Source: Bacillota bacterium (GTDB lineage: Bacteria > Bacillota > Clostridia > Christensenellales > Aristaeellaceae). Taken from it: 64,000 nucleotides of DNA. Position 1 is the stretch's first letter; the number at the start of each line of letters is the position of its first letter. The stretch spans positions 243,894-307,893 of the forward strand of contig JAFADG010000044.1 of NCBI GenBank assembly GCA_023425025.1. Direction: 5' to 3'. The notes beneath the pieces were generated by a model. That model saw only the letters and a list, made by a program, of their open reading frames with translations. It was not told the origin of the DNA and made no database searches. Positions 16,236 through 24,066 of this stretch are shown piece after piece. Both the position numbers and the translations under genes were made by a program.

Positions 16236-17241
16236 TCATCTCATCCTTTCGGCCCCTGTCGATGACGACCTCGCCGGCTTCCTCAAGCCGCCTTACCATG
16301 GCAACAAGCTTCTGCTGCGCCTCTTCCACAGCGGAAAGCCTTACGCCGTGCAGATAGCCCGCTTCCTCTTCCAGTGTGGTCTTGAGGCGAACCGACATGT
16401 TCGCGTAGAAGATATCGGTAATTTCCTTGGAGCAGCCCTTCAGGGCGATCAGCAGGTCGTTGGCGTTGACATCCTGCAGGAAACGCTGGATGTACATGGG
16501 CTCCAGGGTGGCGATGTCTTCGAATACGAACATGCGGTTGCGGATTTCTTCGGCCAGCTGCGGATCGCGCTTGGACAACTCCTCCATGATGTATTTTTCC
16601 GCGCTGCGGTCCACCATGTTGAGCACGCCGGCGATATACTTGGTGCCGCCGATCTCGGCAAAGCCGATGGACTCGCTCATGGAAAGCTTCTGCTCAATCA
16701 TCCTTTCCACTTCACGCACCGCTTCGGGCGATGTCCTGTCCATCATGGCGATGCGCTCCACAACATCCAGCTGTACTTCGCTGGTAAGCTCGCCCAGAAT
16801 CTCCGAGGCCTGTTCGACAGTACAATAGGAAAGAATCAATGCAATGGTCTGGGGGTGCTCGTTCTGGATCAGGCTTAAAAGGTGCTTGGGGTCGGCCTTG
16901 TCCAGAAAGCTGAACGCCTTTGTCTGCAGCGACCTGGTGATTCTTTCTATGACGGTGGCGGCGCTGGAAGTGCCCATGGCCTTTTCCAGAATGGCCTTGG
17001 CGTACTCGATGCCGCCCTCGGTGATATACTTTTGCGCCAGGCAAAGGTTGTAAAACTCCTCCATGGTGTTGTCCACCGCTTCGGGGGAAAGGTTTTCCAG
17101 CGTAGCGATCTGAATGGTGATCTGCTCAATTTCATCAGGCTTCAGATACTTGTATACCCTGGACGCCTGTTCGACGCCCAGGGAGAGAACGACCGTTGCG
17201 GCTTTTCTGGCAGTGCTGTTCACACCGGACTTTTGCTTCAC
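16228..17241 (-). CDS. fliG: FliG, flagellar motor switch protein
   Basis: 337 residues, standard length. The middle domain carries the EHPQ motif (LIQNEHPQTIALILSYC), and the C-terminal domain carries the charged torque helix (MFVFEDIATLEP, then SVRLKTTLEEE). FliG sits on the MS-ring, binds FliM, and meets the stator. The start is GTG, overlapping the fliF stop, with AGGAGG ten bases upstream. The motif and charge pattern are intact, so the motor should be functional if stators exist elsewhere. Confidence 0.98.
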   Translation of the reverse strand: MKQKSGVNSTARKAATVVLSLGVEQASRVYKYLKPDEIEQITIQIATLENLSPEAVDNTMEEFYNLCLAQKYITEGGIEYAKAILEKAMGTSSAATVIERITRSLQTKAFSFLDKADPKHLLSLIQNEHPQTIALILSYCTVEQASEILGELTSEVQLDVVERIAMMDRTSPEAVREVERMIEQKLSMSESIGFAEIGGTKYIAGVLNMVDRSAEKYIMEELSKRDPQLAEEIRNRMFVFEDIATLEPMYIQRFLQDVNANDLLIALKGCSKEITDIFYANMSVRLKTTLEEEAGYLHGVRLSAVEEAQQKLVAMVRRLEEAGEVVIDRGRKDEMIG

Positions 17242-18851
17242 CTCGAATCATCCTCCTTCATCCAGGTTCGCAGCAGCTGGGCAACAATTTCAGGATTGGC
17301 GGTAGCAAATTCGCGCACCTGCCGCTTGAAGCCCTGCCCCCTTGTCTCCGTAAGCACGATTTCGCCGGGTGCAACATCCTCCGGTTCGTCCACCTGCCCG
17401 CCCTGAGGCCGGCCGGGCTGCCGCTGGCCGCGCTGCTGTCCGCCTTGCTGCGGCTGCGCTCCGCGTTTTTGACCGGGCTGCGGGGCACCGCCCGGCCGTT
17501 TTGCCCCATTCCTCCTGCGCCCGATGCGCAGCATGAAGAACACGGCCACCAGAAGCATCAGCACAAGTACGGCGGCGGCGATGATCACCACTTCGTCCAC
17601 CTTGAATGCCGGTTCCTGGGGAACGGACAAATCAGGCTTGGGCGCAAACTCGGCATAGGTGATGATGACTTTGTCGGCAGGCACGCCCGCGCCGAAAGCT
17701 ACCATATCCTTGTACTTTTGCACCAGCTCGTCGGAAAGGTACGTGCTGTTGATCATGACGGCAACCGACATATCGGTGATGCGGCCGCCCTTGTCCTCGA
17801 TCCCCTCAATGAGCTTGTTTACCAGATAATCGTTGCTGCCGCTTTCGCTGGCGCTTTGATTATCCGCGTTGTCATTTTGCGTGTAGGTCGGCACGCCGGT
17901 ATTGGCATCCGTCCCCGCGGATGAATTCTGCACCACGCCGCCGTTGATGCTTTCCCGGTCGAATTGCTCCCTGGCGAGAACGCCCTTGTCGCCGACCACC
18001 GGGGTGTAGGTCGTCTTTTCGGATGTCTTGGCCTGGAAATCCACCTGCACGCTGACAGAAACGCTCATGCCGTCCGTTCCGAATACAGGCGCCAGGAAGC
18101 GTGTGATCTTTTCCTTATAATAATCATTGATCTGCTGGATGGCTTCGATCTGCGCCATCGCCTGTCCGCCCAATCCATCCCGCTTTTCATTGAGCACGAC
18201 GCCGGTGCTGTCCACGATGGCGACATTCTCCGCCGTAAGGCCAGGCACGCTCCTGGCCACCAGGGCTTCAATACCCCTGATCTGTTTGTCCGACAGCGCC
18301 GTATGGGAATACAGGTCTAAAACCACAGACGCTGTAGCCTGTGGTTTGTCTTCTTTTAACACAAAGGAATTGTTATCCGGCACGCTCAGGGTAACGATCG
18401 CATTTTTCACGCCGGTCAGGGTCCTTAAGGATTCCTGAAGCCTGTCCTGCAGCTGGAAAATGAGGTATTGCCTTTTCTCATAGTCGGTGGTCATCATGTT
18501 GGCCTGGTTTGTGAAAACGTCATATCCCAGCGTGCTTTTGGGAAAGCCCTCGGCCGCCAGCTGCATTTTCAGCATGGCCACGCTGCTCTTGGGAACCTGG
18601 ATCGTTCCGTCATCCTCCAACTTGTAGGTAATGGCCATGTCATCGAGCATGTTCACGATCTCTACGCTTTCCGAAGGGGACAGCCCCCGGTACAGCACCG
18701 TGTAGCCCGCGTTTTCCAGCACATTGGCCAGGATGATCGAGCCCGCCAAAACAGAAACCAGCAAAGCTGCAAGGGCAATCTTTTTGCCCCGGCTCAGCTT
18801 TGCCAGATATCCCTGTACGCTTTTGAGCAGGTTCGATATTGAAAGATCCAT
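17238..18851 (-). CDS. fliF: FliF, flagellar MS-ring protein
   Basis: 537 residues. There are two membrane helices (ALAALLVSVLAGSIILANVL near residue 30 and VVIIAAAVLVLMLLVAVFFM near 430) with two ring-building domains between them, including the signature YSHTALSDKQIRGIEALVAR. After the second helix comes a Gly/Gln/Arg/Pro-rich stretch (about 450-485) and a C-terminal peptide (QVREFATANPEIVAQLLRTW), which binds FliG. GAGGGG precedes ATG. It is preceded by fliE and overlaps fliG. Confidence 0.97.
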   Translation of the reverse strand: MDLSISNLLKSVQGYLAKLSRGKKIALAALLVSVLAGSIILANVLENAGYTVLYRGLSPSESVEIVNMLDDMAITYKLEDDGTIQVPKSSVAMLKMQLAAEGFPKSTLGYDVFTNQANMMTTDYEKRQYLIFQLQDRLQESLRTLTGVKNAIVTLSVPDNNSFVLKEDKPQATASVVLDLYSHTALSDKQIRGIEALVARSVPGLTAENVAIVDSTGVVLNEKRDGLGGQAMAQIEAIQQINDYYKEKITRFLAPVFGTDGMSVSVSVQVDFQAKTSEKTTYTPVVGDKGVLAREQFDRESINGGVVQNSSAGTDANTGVPTYTQNDNADNQSASESGSNDYLVNKLIEGIEDKGGRITDMSVAVMINSTYLSDELVQKYKDMVAFGAGVPADKVIITYAEFAPKPDLSVPQEPAFKVDEVVIIAAAVLVLMLLVAVFFMLRIGRRRNGAKRPGGAPQPGQKRGAQPQQGGQQRGQRQPGRPQGGQVDEPEDVAPGEIVLTETRGQGFKRQVREFATANPEIVAQLLRTWMKEDDSR

Positions 18852-18912
18852 GCTTCCCCTCTAATCCTACGTTTTCTTTTGTATCCCGCCAGGTAATCTT
18901 TAGAGAGAATCA

Positions 18913-19215
18913 TCAGAGCGTTATGCGCATGACCTCGTTATAGGCTTCCAGGGCTTTGTTTCTGACAGACACCATCATCTGCACGGCCAGGTCGGCCTTG
19001 GCGGAGTTGATGGTGATGTTGTGCGGCGTGTCGCTCATGCCGGTGGCCAGCTTCACCGCGTCGTACTTGGTTGCCTCGTCGGTTTGAAGCGTTTGTGAAA
19101 CAGCATTGCGCAGCAAATCTTCAAACGGTTCAATATTTTCAGATACGCTCGCCACGCCCGATGGCTTGTTCAAACTTGCGATATATTGCGCCAGTTTTAC
19201 CGATTCGACTGCCAT
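18913..19215 (-). CDS. fliE: FliE, MS-ring/rod junction protein
   Basis: 100 residues, normal length. The C-terminal helix (INSAKADLAVQMMVSVRNKA, then LEAYNEVMRITL) is the FliE hallmark, with the typical ending YxEIMRMQ/I. FliE links the MS-ring to FlgB at the base of the rod and is exported early. GGGGG precedes ATG. It lies between flgC and fliF as in most flagellar operons. Confidence 0.95.
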   Translation of the reverse strand: MAVESVKLAQYIASLNKPSGVASVSENIEPFEDLLRNAVSQTLQTDEATKYDAVKLATGMSDTPHNITINSAKADLAVQMMVSVRNKALEAYNEVMRITL

Positions 19216-19264
19216 GCTTGTTCCCCCGCTTCTACTTTTGTGATCTGGTCCGTTCCCTTACAGC

Positions 19265-19705
19265 TTATCTGCCTATTTCCAGCGCCTTTGCGGCCATTTC
19301 CTTCATGGCATTGAAGGCCGTGACGTTTGCCTCGTACAGTCTGGAAGCCGACATGATGTCCACCGTTTCTTCCACCGTGTTCACATTGGGCAGCCGCACA
19401 TATCCCTGATCATCGGCGTCCGGATGCGTCGGATCGTACTCCACCTTGAAATCATCGGCATCGTCGATAATCGCGGTAGCCTCGACGCCTTTGCCGATTT
19501 TGCCGGAGACCGAGGCGTTCAGCTCATCCGAAAAGGAGGCTTGGCCTCTTCTCTCCTCCAACACAACGAGCTTGCGCCTGTAGGGCCCGCCGTCCTCGGT
19601 CCTGGTGGTGCTGGCGTTGGCAAGGTTCTGAGCCACGATCTGCATGCGCAGCTTCTGCGCGGTGAGGCCCGAACCGCTGATGTTCAGGGAATCCAGAAAA
19701 CCCAT
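19265..19705 (-). CDS. flgC: FlgC, proximal rod protein
   Basis: 146 residues from the ATG at 19705 (a TTG two codons earlier is also possible). The N-terminal rod motif is GLTAQKLRMQIVAQNLANAS; the C-terminus ends VNTVEETVDIMSASRLYEAN and NAMKEMAAKALEIGR, both FlgC hallmarks. It forms the proximal rod with FlgB, FlgF and FliE. The ribosome binding site GAGGGG lies within the end of flgB, 2 bp of spacing separate the two genes, so they are likely coupled. Confidence 0.96.
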   Translation of the reverse strand: MGFLDSLNISGSGLTAQKLRMQIVAQNLANASTTRTEDGGPYRRKLVVLEERRGQASFSDELNASVSGKIGKGVEATAIIDDADDFKVEYDPTHPDADDQGYVRLPNVNTVEETVDIMSASRLYEANVTAFNAMKEMAAKALEIGR

Positions 19706-19707
19706 AA

Positions 19708-20097
19708 TCAACCACGCCCCTCGCTGATCACGTATTTCAGCCGCTTCATCTGCGCGCTGATGGAATTGGCAAGGTAACTGTACTGCATCTGGGCCCTGGC
19801 CATCTCAATGTTTTCGTGGTCCAGGTCCACATTGTTGCCATCTTCCATGGCTGCGGTGCTTTCGTTGCGGACGACCTTGGGCTCCACTTGTCCGATGGCC
19901 CGTATGGCGTCATCCTCATCCCCGCCGGCCGCGCCCAGTTTTCTTTCCAGCAAGGTTTCAAATTCCAGCTGCTGGCTCTTGTAGCCGGGTGTGGAGGCGT
20001 TGGCAATATTGTTGGCAATGACCTGCTGCCTTTGCCATACGGCATCCAGACTCTTTTCCAGAAGCGCCATACTCGTGCTGTTCAATACGTTGGCCAC
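19708..20097 (-). CDS. flgB: FlgB, proximal rod protein; first gene of the operon
   Basis: 129 residues from a GTG at 20097, which has GGAGGG at a good distance; an upstream TTG would touch the ribosome binding site. The rod motif VIANNIANASTPGYKSQQLE and the C-terminus ENIEMARAQMQYSYLANSIS are characteristic of FlgB. It is the first protein of the rod above FliE. As the first gene of a roughly 20-kb operon it is preceded by a leader of about 330 nt that contains a c-di-GMP riboswitch. Confidence 0.95.
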   Translation of the reverse strand: MANVLNSTSMALLEKSLDAVWQRQQVIANNIANASTPGYKSQQLEFETLLERKLGAAGGDEDDAIRAIGQVEPKVVRNESTAAMEDGNNVDLDHENIEMARAQMQYSYLANSISAQMKRLKYVISEGRG

Positions 20098-20175
20098 ACA
20101 CAATCCCTCCTACAATCTTAACGATTTGGCAACATTTTGTTCCATTTTTGATGTATTTCCCAAATTTTGGGTAAC

Positions 20176-20194
20176 AAAAAATACCCTTTCGGTA
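20176..20194 (-). terminator. Short hairpin plus U-run after the riboswitch (candidate expression platform)
   Basis: On the minus strand TACC-GAAAG-GGTA is followed by six T. The 5' arm is the last bases of the riboswitch aptamer (the closing strand ending GCTACCG), so formation of this hairpin and closure of the aptamer should compete. The stem is only four pairs, so this may act as a pause or weak terminator rather than a full one. Confidence 0.4.
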
Positions 20195-20266
20195 GCTGGC
20201 TGTCATTTCAGACCCTGTAGCTTTGCGTCCTTACCTTTCTTGTTCGGTAAGTTTGCCGTTTCGTTC
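20187..20266 (-). ncRNA. Cyclic di-GMP-I (GEMM-I) riboswitch in the flagellar operon leader
   Basis: The minus strand reads, in order, GGCAAAC, a hairpin CTTACC...GGTAAG, the invariant GGACGCAAAGC, then ACAGGGTCT, a short loop, ATGACAGCC and AGCTACCG. This is the conserved sequence frame of the GEMM-I family (GGCAAAC / GGACGCAAAGC / GGGUCU / UGACAGCC / closing ACCG). Known members bind cyclic di-GMP. It ends about 90 bases before the flgB start, so it is placed to couple c-di-GMP level to motility, like the Cd1 riboswitch before the flgB operon of Clostridioides difficile. Whether the ligand turns expression on or off cannot be read with certainty. Confidence 0.93.
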
Positions 20267-20428
20267 GATATTTCATTGCCAGTCTTTGGGCGGATGGCTA
20301 ATCTCCGTTTGGATTTTTTAGGTGGCTTGCCTTTCGGAAGCTCACTGTCGTTCGGACCGTTAACCGCCGCATGTAGGGTCGCCGATGCAATATTTCGATG
20401 CGGTATACATTTACATGTATTGCAACGC
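20267..20428 (-). ncRNA. Structured-looking 5' leader segment of unknown family, upstream of the riboswitch
   Basis: Between the promoter at 20435 and the riboswitch lie about 160 transcribed bases. On the minus strand they contain UGCAAUA...UAUUGCA (with an inner AUACAU-GUAA-AUGUAU hairpin), GACC...GGUC, and GCUUCC-GAAA-GGCAAGC with a GAAA tetraloop. The frame is open on the minus strand, but with no ribosome binding site and a coding look that runs into the riboswitch, so I read this as RNA structure. I cannot assign an RNA family by eye. Confidence 0.45.
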
Positions 20429-20434
20429 AACCTT

Positions 20435-20462
20435 AGTATACCATCCCGGTTTATACTGTCAA
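20435..20462 (-). promoter_or_regulatory. Vegetative (SigA) promoter of the flagellar operon
   Basis: On the minus strand TTGACA (20457-20462), 16 bases, then TATACT (20435-20440). The -35 box is perfect and the -10 box has one change from TATAAT. Transcription would begin near 20428, giving a leader of about 330 nt before flgB that contains the riboswitch. Confidence 0.8.
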
Positions 20463-20503
20463 TACTCTTTTTGATAAATTTCATCTTTTTTCTTAAATGC
20501 CGC

Positions 20504-20530
20504 TAAACTTTTGTCGAATTGAGACGATAT
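20504..20530 (+). promoter_or_regulatory. Candidate SigD promoter pointing away from the flagellar operon
   Basis: TAAA (20504-20507), 15 bases, then GACGATAT (20523-20530): 11 of 12 positions match the sigma-28 consensus TAAA-N15-GCCGATAT. It faces right, opposite to flgB, towards about 330 bases that end at a strong terminator (20838-20870). Confidence 0.6.
20510..20518 (+). promoter_or_regulatory. Spo0A box (0A box) inside the SigD-type spacer
   Basis: TTTGTCGAA is a perfect match to the 0A box TTTGTCRAA (core TGTCGAA). It lies within the spacer of the rightward SigD-type promoter and about 50 bases upstream of the -35 box of the leftward flagellar promoter, so bound Spo0A-P could affect either. 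Function is inferred. Confidence 0.5.
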
Positions 20531-20870
20531 ATTAATAACCGCAATAAGAAATGAAACAGACCGGGCATTTAAGGGCATATAGGGCATCCTTTATGTTCCT
20601 TTTTTGTAATATTTTATCTTTCATACATTCAACCGTCACAAATGCAAATCATGCGGCATGTTCGATCCAAGTACTATATACGGTGTTACCCCCCAATATC
20701 TCTGCACAATATATTGTGACCACGGGAGCCTCACAAAAAATTTATCCGCGCTCGAAAAGCCGTACCAGCGATTCAGGCCTGGATGCATCCTATTTTTTAT
20801 CAAAATTCTGAAGGCCCGGATTTTTTATGTAACAATAAACGCACGGACAGCGGCGCGTGCGTTTTTTCTT
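20531..20870 (+). ncRNA. Candidate SigD-dependent small transcript
   Basis: From the SigD-type promoter to the terminator is about 330 bases. The only frame of any length is 86 codons (20551-20811), which has no convincing ribosome binding site and recognisable features of no family; its A+T content is higher than that of real genes here. A second possible -10 (TACTAT, 20672) lies inside. The simplest reading is a non-coding RNA, or a very poorly translated small peptide, produced when SigD is active. Confidence 0.35.
20838..20870 (+). terminator. Rho-independent terminator
   Basis: AACGCACG and CGTGCGTT form an eight-pair stem with a 10-base loop, followed by TTTTTT. It reads on the plus strand, where no protein gene ends, supporting a separate short transcript upstream. 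Confidence 0.75.
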
Positions 20871-20981
20871 TTCACAATTATGAATATTTATGCATTTTTC
20901 GATAAGACCCGCAAAATGCTTCCGCTTATGTCTCCGCGCCTGCAACGATTCTTTCTCTGAATAACATACAAAAACATCCTT

Positions 20982-21830
20982 TCATTTTTTCAGCGCCCCA
21001 AGATACTGCTCGCGGCTTTTTTTGCTGAGGCGGTCGGCGCCGGCCATATTGGTGATCACCTCTTTGACAAGCGATTCCAACTCTCCGCCCGTTTCATAAT
21101 TGGCCGGCGCAATAAAATTGACACGGTGGTCCCGCAGCAGCTCCTCCGCCTTGTTCCGCTCGGTGTAAACGGCGATGGATACGCCGCCGTTGTTTTTTAC
21201 CAGCTTCATGCAGGGCACATCCGTCAGCCCGTCGCCGAAGTAGATCATGTTTTTAAAGGGCACAGGCCTATCTTCCTCGGGAATATACTGATTCAGCTCC
21301 ACATCCTGTGAAATGTCCAGAATATTTTTGTTGATCCGAAAGAGGAATTGCGTTTTTGTCGTATAGTTGACCGTTACGGCCGGCCAGTCCGCAATCCCCT
21401 GTTCATCATAGTGAAACGAACAGGCAAATATCTCTTTGAAAAAGCTTGAAACAACCGACCCTTCTATGATTTCTCTCAGTCCGGAGGATATGATGTAGTG
21501 CTGGGCCTCAATCCCCAGCGCCGCGGCATGGGCGTTGATCGCTTCAAACCAACCGCCAACGCCCGGATACAGTTCAATATCCTTGCCCAGGCCCGCCAGA
21601 TCGCCCTTTTTGATGGGCCGGTTCTTTTCGCTGGCTTTTTTCACCATCAGGTACATATAGGCCAGTATCCTGTCCATATGCGTCTGCTCGGCCATATTGC
21701 GGGACATATTCCAAAACGCGTCGGGAGAAAGGCCAAGGCCAGGAATAAAGGAATAATCCTGCATATCCGTCGTGCAAAGCGTCTTGTCAAAATCATACAT
21801 CAAGGCAATGACCGGTTTTATATTGCCCAT
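20982..21830 (-). CDS. HAD-superfamily phosphatase
   Basis: 282 residues from the ATG at 21830, which has AGGAGG 7 bases upstream; the open frame runs 72 codons further but without features. Motif I is LMYDFDKTLCTTDM (DxDxT), motif II lies near IISSGL, and motif IV is MIYFGDGLTDVPCMKLVK (GDGxTD), all intact. The cap inserted after motif I is helical. It resembles phosphoserine-phosphatase-like HAD proteins of unknown substrate; the DFDKT start is common in a Bacillota group of 'haloacid dehalogenase-like' proteins. It stands alone between the flagellar leader region and a divergent sugar operon. Confidence 0.85.
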   Translation of the reverse strand: MGNIKPVIALMYDFDKTLCTTDMQDYSFIPGLGLSPDAFWNMSRNMAEQTHMDRILAYMYLMVKKASEKNRPIKKGDLAGLGKDIELYPGVGGWFEAINAHAAALGIEAQHYIISSGLREIIEGSVVSSFFKEIFACSFHYDEQGIADWPAVTVNYTTKTQFLFRINKNILDISQDVELNQYIPEEDRPVPFKNMIYFGDGLTDVPCMKLVKNNGGVSIAVYTERNKAEELLRDHRVNFIAPANYETGGELESLVKEVITNMAGADRLSKKSREQYLGALKK

Positions 21831-22139
21831 ACATCCTCCTACCGCCCCGCTATGGCAGGCGCTCCATTGGTTCATGCAGCAGCGCCGCAGCCATGCACAT
21901 CCAAATGCTTTCCACAGTTCATGAAAACTTGTATTATGTATCATATGACTTAAAAAGCTGCCGATGAAACAGTGTACTGTATTTATTTTATCATAAATCT
22001 TCGCGTTGTGCATCACAGGCCGGCGGCCAAATGTATTACGTTTCAAGCTTGACAGCGGGGAACCACACTGCTATTGTATGGAAGGAGATAGACGTCAGGC
22101 TGACGCAAAAAGATACACCCATCGCAAGGAGGCAGTGCT
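21831..22139 (+). other. Intergenic region with divergent promoters
   Basis: 309 bases separate the leftward HAD gene from the rightward sugar operon. A clear SigA promoter for the rightward operon is at 22049-22077. A small inverted repeat, GACGTCAGGCTGACGC, lies in the leader just before the ribosome binding site. No gene or other structure was recognised. Confidence 0.6.
22049..22077 (+). promoter_or_regulatory. SigA promoter of the TIM-barrel/dehydrogenase operon
   Basis: TTGACA (22049-22054), 17 bases, TATTGT (22072-22077). The start of translation of the first gene is 62 bases downstream of the -10 box. Confidence 0.65.
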
Positions 22140-22982
22140 ATGGCACAATTTCCCATTGGCGTTATGCTGGATTCCTTCCGCAAACCCATCCCCGAGGCCT
22201 TAAAAAGCGCGGCCCAAGTCGGCGCGCAGGGCATACAGGTGTATGCCACCGGGGGCGAACTTTCCCCGGAGGCTTTGACGCCCTCCGCCCGCAGTGAATT
22301 GAAAAAGAGGATCGCGGACAACGGCCTTGTGATCAGCGCCCTGTGCGGCGACCTGGGCATGGGCTTTCACCGGCCGGCGGAAAACCCAAGGCTCGTGGAA
22401 GCCTCCAAGCGCATCCTGGACCTGGCCAAGGACCTTGGCACCGACATCGTCACTACTCATATCGGCGTGGTGCCGGAGGAGGAAAATCATCCCCGTTTCC
22501 GTGTCATGCAGGATGCCTGCGGGGAGCTGAGCCGCTATGCCGACAGCGTGCACGCCCACTTCGCCGTGGAAACGGGGCCGGAAACGGCCGTAACGCTGAA
22601 ACGGTTTCTGGGCGGGCTCCACTCCAAAGGGGTTGCGGTCAATTTTGACCCCGCCAATCTTGTCATGGTCACGGGGGATGACCCTGTTCAGGCAGTCCAC
22701 ACGCTGAAGGACTACATCGTCCACACCCACGCCAAGGACGGGGTGCGTCACTATTACCGGGATCCCGAGGCCGTATACGGCGTGGTGGATTCCCCCATCG
22801 TCACTTCGCCCTCCTTTGAGGAAATGCCCCTGGGCAAGGGTCATGTGGATTTTGCCGGCTGGCTCAAAGCGCTTTACGCCGTCGGTTACCGCGGCTTTTT
22901 GACCATTGAGCGGGAAGTGGGCGACGACCCGTATTCGGATATTGAAAACGCCGTACATTTTTTGAAGAACTTAATGGCGTAA
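22140..22982 (+). CDS. Sugar phosphate isomerase/epimerase (xylose isomerase-like TIM barrel)
   Basis: 280 residues, normal for the family. The start FPIGVMLDSFRKPIPEALKS and metal-site elements (VTTHIG near residue 107, ETGPE near 143, FDPANLVM near 168, HTHAKDG near 198, and TIEREVGDDP near the end) are those of the divalent-metal AP-endonuclease/xylose isomerase-like fold. The likely reaction is isomerisation or epimerisation of a keto sugar or inositol derivative; the substrate is unknown. AAGGAGG precedes ATG. It is the first gene of an operon with a Gfo/Idh/MocA dehydrogenase and a second TIM-barrel protein, a set common in inositol or sugar-acid catabolism. Confidence 0.88.
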   Translation: MAQFPIGVMLDSFRKPIPEALKSAAQVGAQGIQVYATGGELSPEALTPSARSELKKRIADNGLVISALCGDLGMGFHRPAENPRLVEASKRILDLAKDLGTDIVTTHIGVVPEEENHPRFRVMQDACGELSRYADSVHAHFAVETGPETAVTLKRFLGGLHSKGVAVNFDPANLVMVTGDDPVQAVHTLKDYIVHTHAKDGVRHYYRDPEAVYGVVDSPIVTSPSFEEMPLGKGHVDFAGWLKALYAVGYRGFLTIEREVGDDPYSDIENAVHFLKNLMA

Positions 22983-22993
22983 GGAGAAGCACC

Positions 22994-24052
22994 ATGGAAA
23001 AATTGAAGGTAGGCGTCATCGGCACCGGCTCGATCTCCCTGGAGCATTTGAACGCGTACAAAAACCACCCCGAGGTAGAGATATACGCGCTGTGCGATGT
23101 GGATGAAGCGCTTTTGAAAAAGCGGGGCGAGGAATTCCATGTCACGCGCCTGTTCACCGACGTACATGACCTGCTGGCCTTGAAAGAGATTCAGGCCGTC
23201 AGCGTCTGTGCCTGGAACGCGGCCCATGCCCCCCTGGCCATTGCCGCCCTGAATGCCGGCAAACATGTGCTGTGCGAAAAGCCCATGGCCACCAGCGCAA
23301 GGGACGCCGAGGCTATGCTCAAGGCCGCCAAGGATAACGGAAAGCTGCTCATGATCGGCTTTGTGCGCCGCTTCGGCAACGATTGCGCCATATTGAAGGA
23401 TTTCATCCGCCAGGGCTCCTTCGGTGACATCTACTATGCCAAGGCCACGTACCTGCGCCGCAAGGGCAACCCCGGCGGCTGGTTCGGCGACAAGTCCCGC
23501 TCCGGCGGTGGCCCGCTCATTGATCTTGGCGTCCACGTCATCGACCTGACCAGGTACCTGATGGGCAATCCCAAGCCCGTATCCGTATACGGCGCGACCT
23601 TTCAAAAGCTGTTTGACCGCAAGGATGTCAAAAGCGACCCGGGCTACAGGGCTGCCGGCGCAACGGATCACGATATCTGCGACGTGGAGGATCTGGCCAG
23701 CGCCATGATCCGCTATGACAACGGCGCGGTAGTAACGGTGGAGGCCAGCTTCTCGCTGAACATTGCAAAGCCCGTGGGCCGCATCGAGCTGTTTGGCACC
23801 AAGGCGGGCGCCAAGCTGGAGCCGGAGCTGGAAATCTACACGGAAATGAACGGATACATGGCGGATGTCACGCTGCCCATGAAGACGGCGCTCAGCTTTG
23901 ACGGCCTGTTCCAGAATGAAATCGCCCACTTTGTGGATTGCGTACTCCATGGCACGCCCTGCCAAAGCCCCGCAGAGGACGGCGTGATGCTGATGAAGAT
24001 ACTGGACGCCATTTACGAGTCCGCGGCAACCGGGCATGAAGTGATTCTTTGA
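22994..24052 (+). CDS. Gfo/Idh/MocA-family NAD(P)-dependent oxidoreductase
   Basis: 352 residues. The N-terminal Rossmann fold has VGVIGTGSISLEHLNAY, and the catalytic-lysine motif CEKPMAT is at about residue 96. The C-terminal domain has GGPLIDLGVHVIDLTRYLMG, with the conserved Asp/His pair of the active site. It would oxidise a hydroxyl of a cyclic polyol or sugar with NAD(P). AAGGAG precedes ATG, 11 bp after the first TIM-barrel gene; the following gene starts 14 bp downstream, so the three are one operon. The substrate cannot be told. Confidence 0.92.
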   Translation: MEKLKVGVIGTGSISLEHLNAYKNHPEVEIYALCDVDEALLKKRGEEFHVTRLFTDVHDLLALKEIQAVSVCAWNAAHAPLAIAALNAGKHVLCEKPMATSARDAEAMLKAAKDNGKLLMIGFVRRFGNDCAILKDFIRQGSFGDIYYAKATYLRRKGNPGGWFGDKSRSGGGPLIDLGVHVIDLTRYLMGNPKPVSVYGATFQKLFDRKDVKSDPGYRAAGATDHDICDVEDLASAMIRYDNGAVVTVEASFSLNIAKPVGRIELFGTKAGAKLEPELEIYTEMNGYMADVTLPMKTALSFDGLFQNEIAHFVDCVLHGTPCQSPAEDGVMLMKILDAIYESAATGHEVIL

Positions 24053-24066
24053 CAGGAGGGATTTGG

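Noticed and set aside
20203..20484. 93-codon minus-strand frame in the flagellar leader
   Set aside because: It runs through the c-di-GMP aptamer, starts upstream of the promoter's transcription start and has no ribosome binding site; its apparent conservation is better explained as RNA.
20551..20811. 86-codon plus-strand frame behind the SigD-type promoter
   Set aside because: Weak or absent ribosome binding site, composition unlike the genes here and no family features; kept only as part of a candidate small RNA.
22886..24037. 383-codon minus-strand frame
   Set aside because: Antisense shadow of the Gfo/Idh/MocA gene of the sugar operon.
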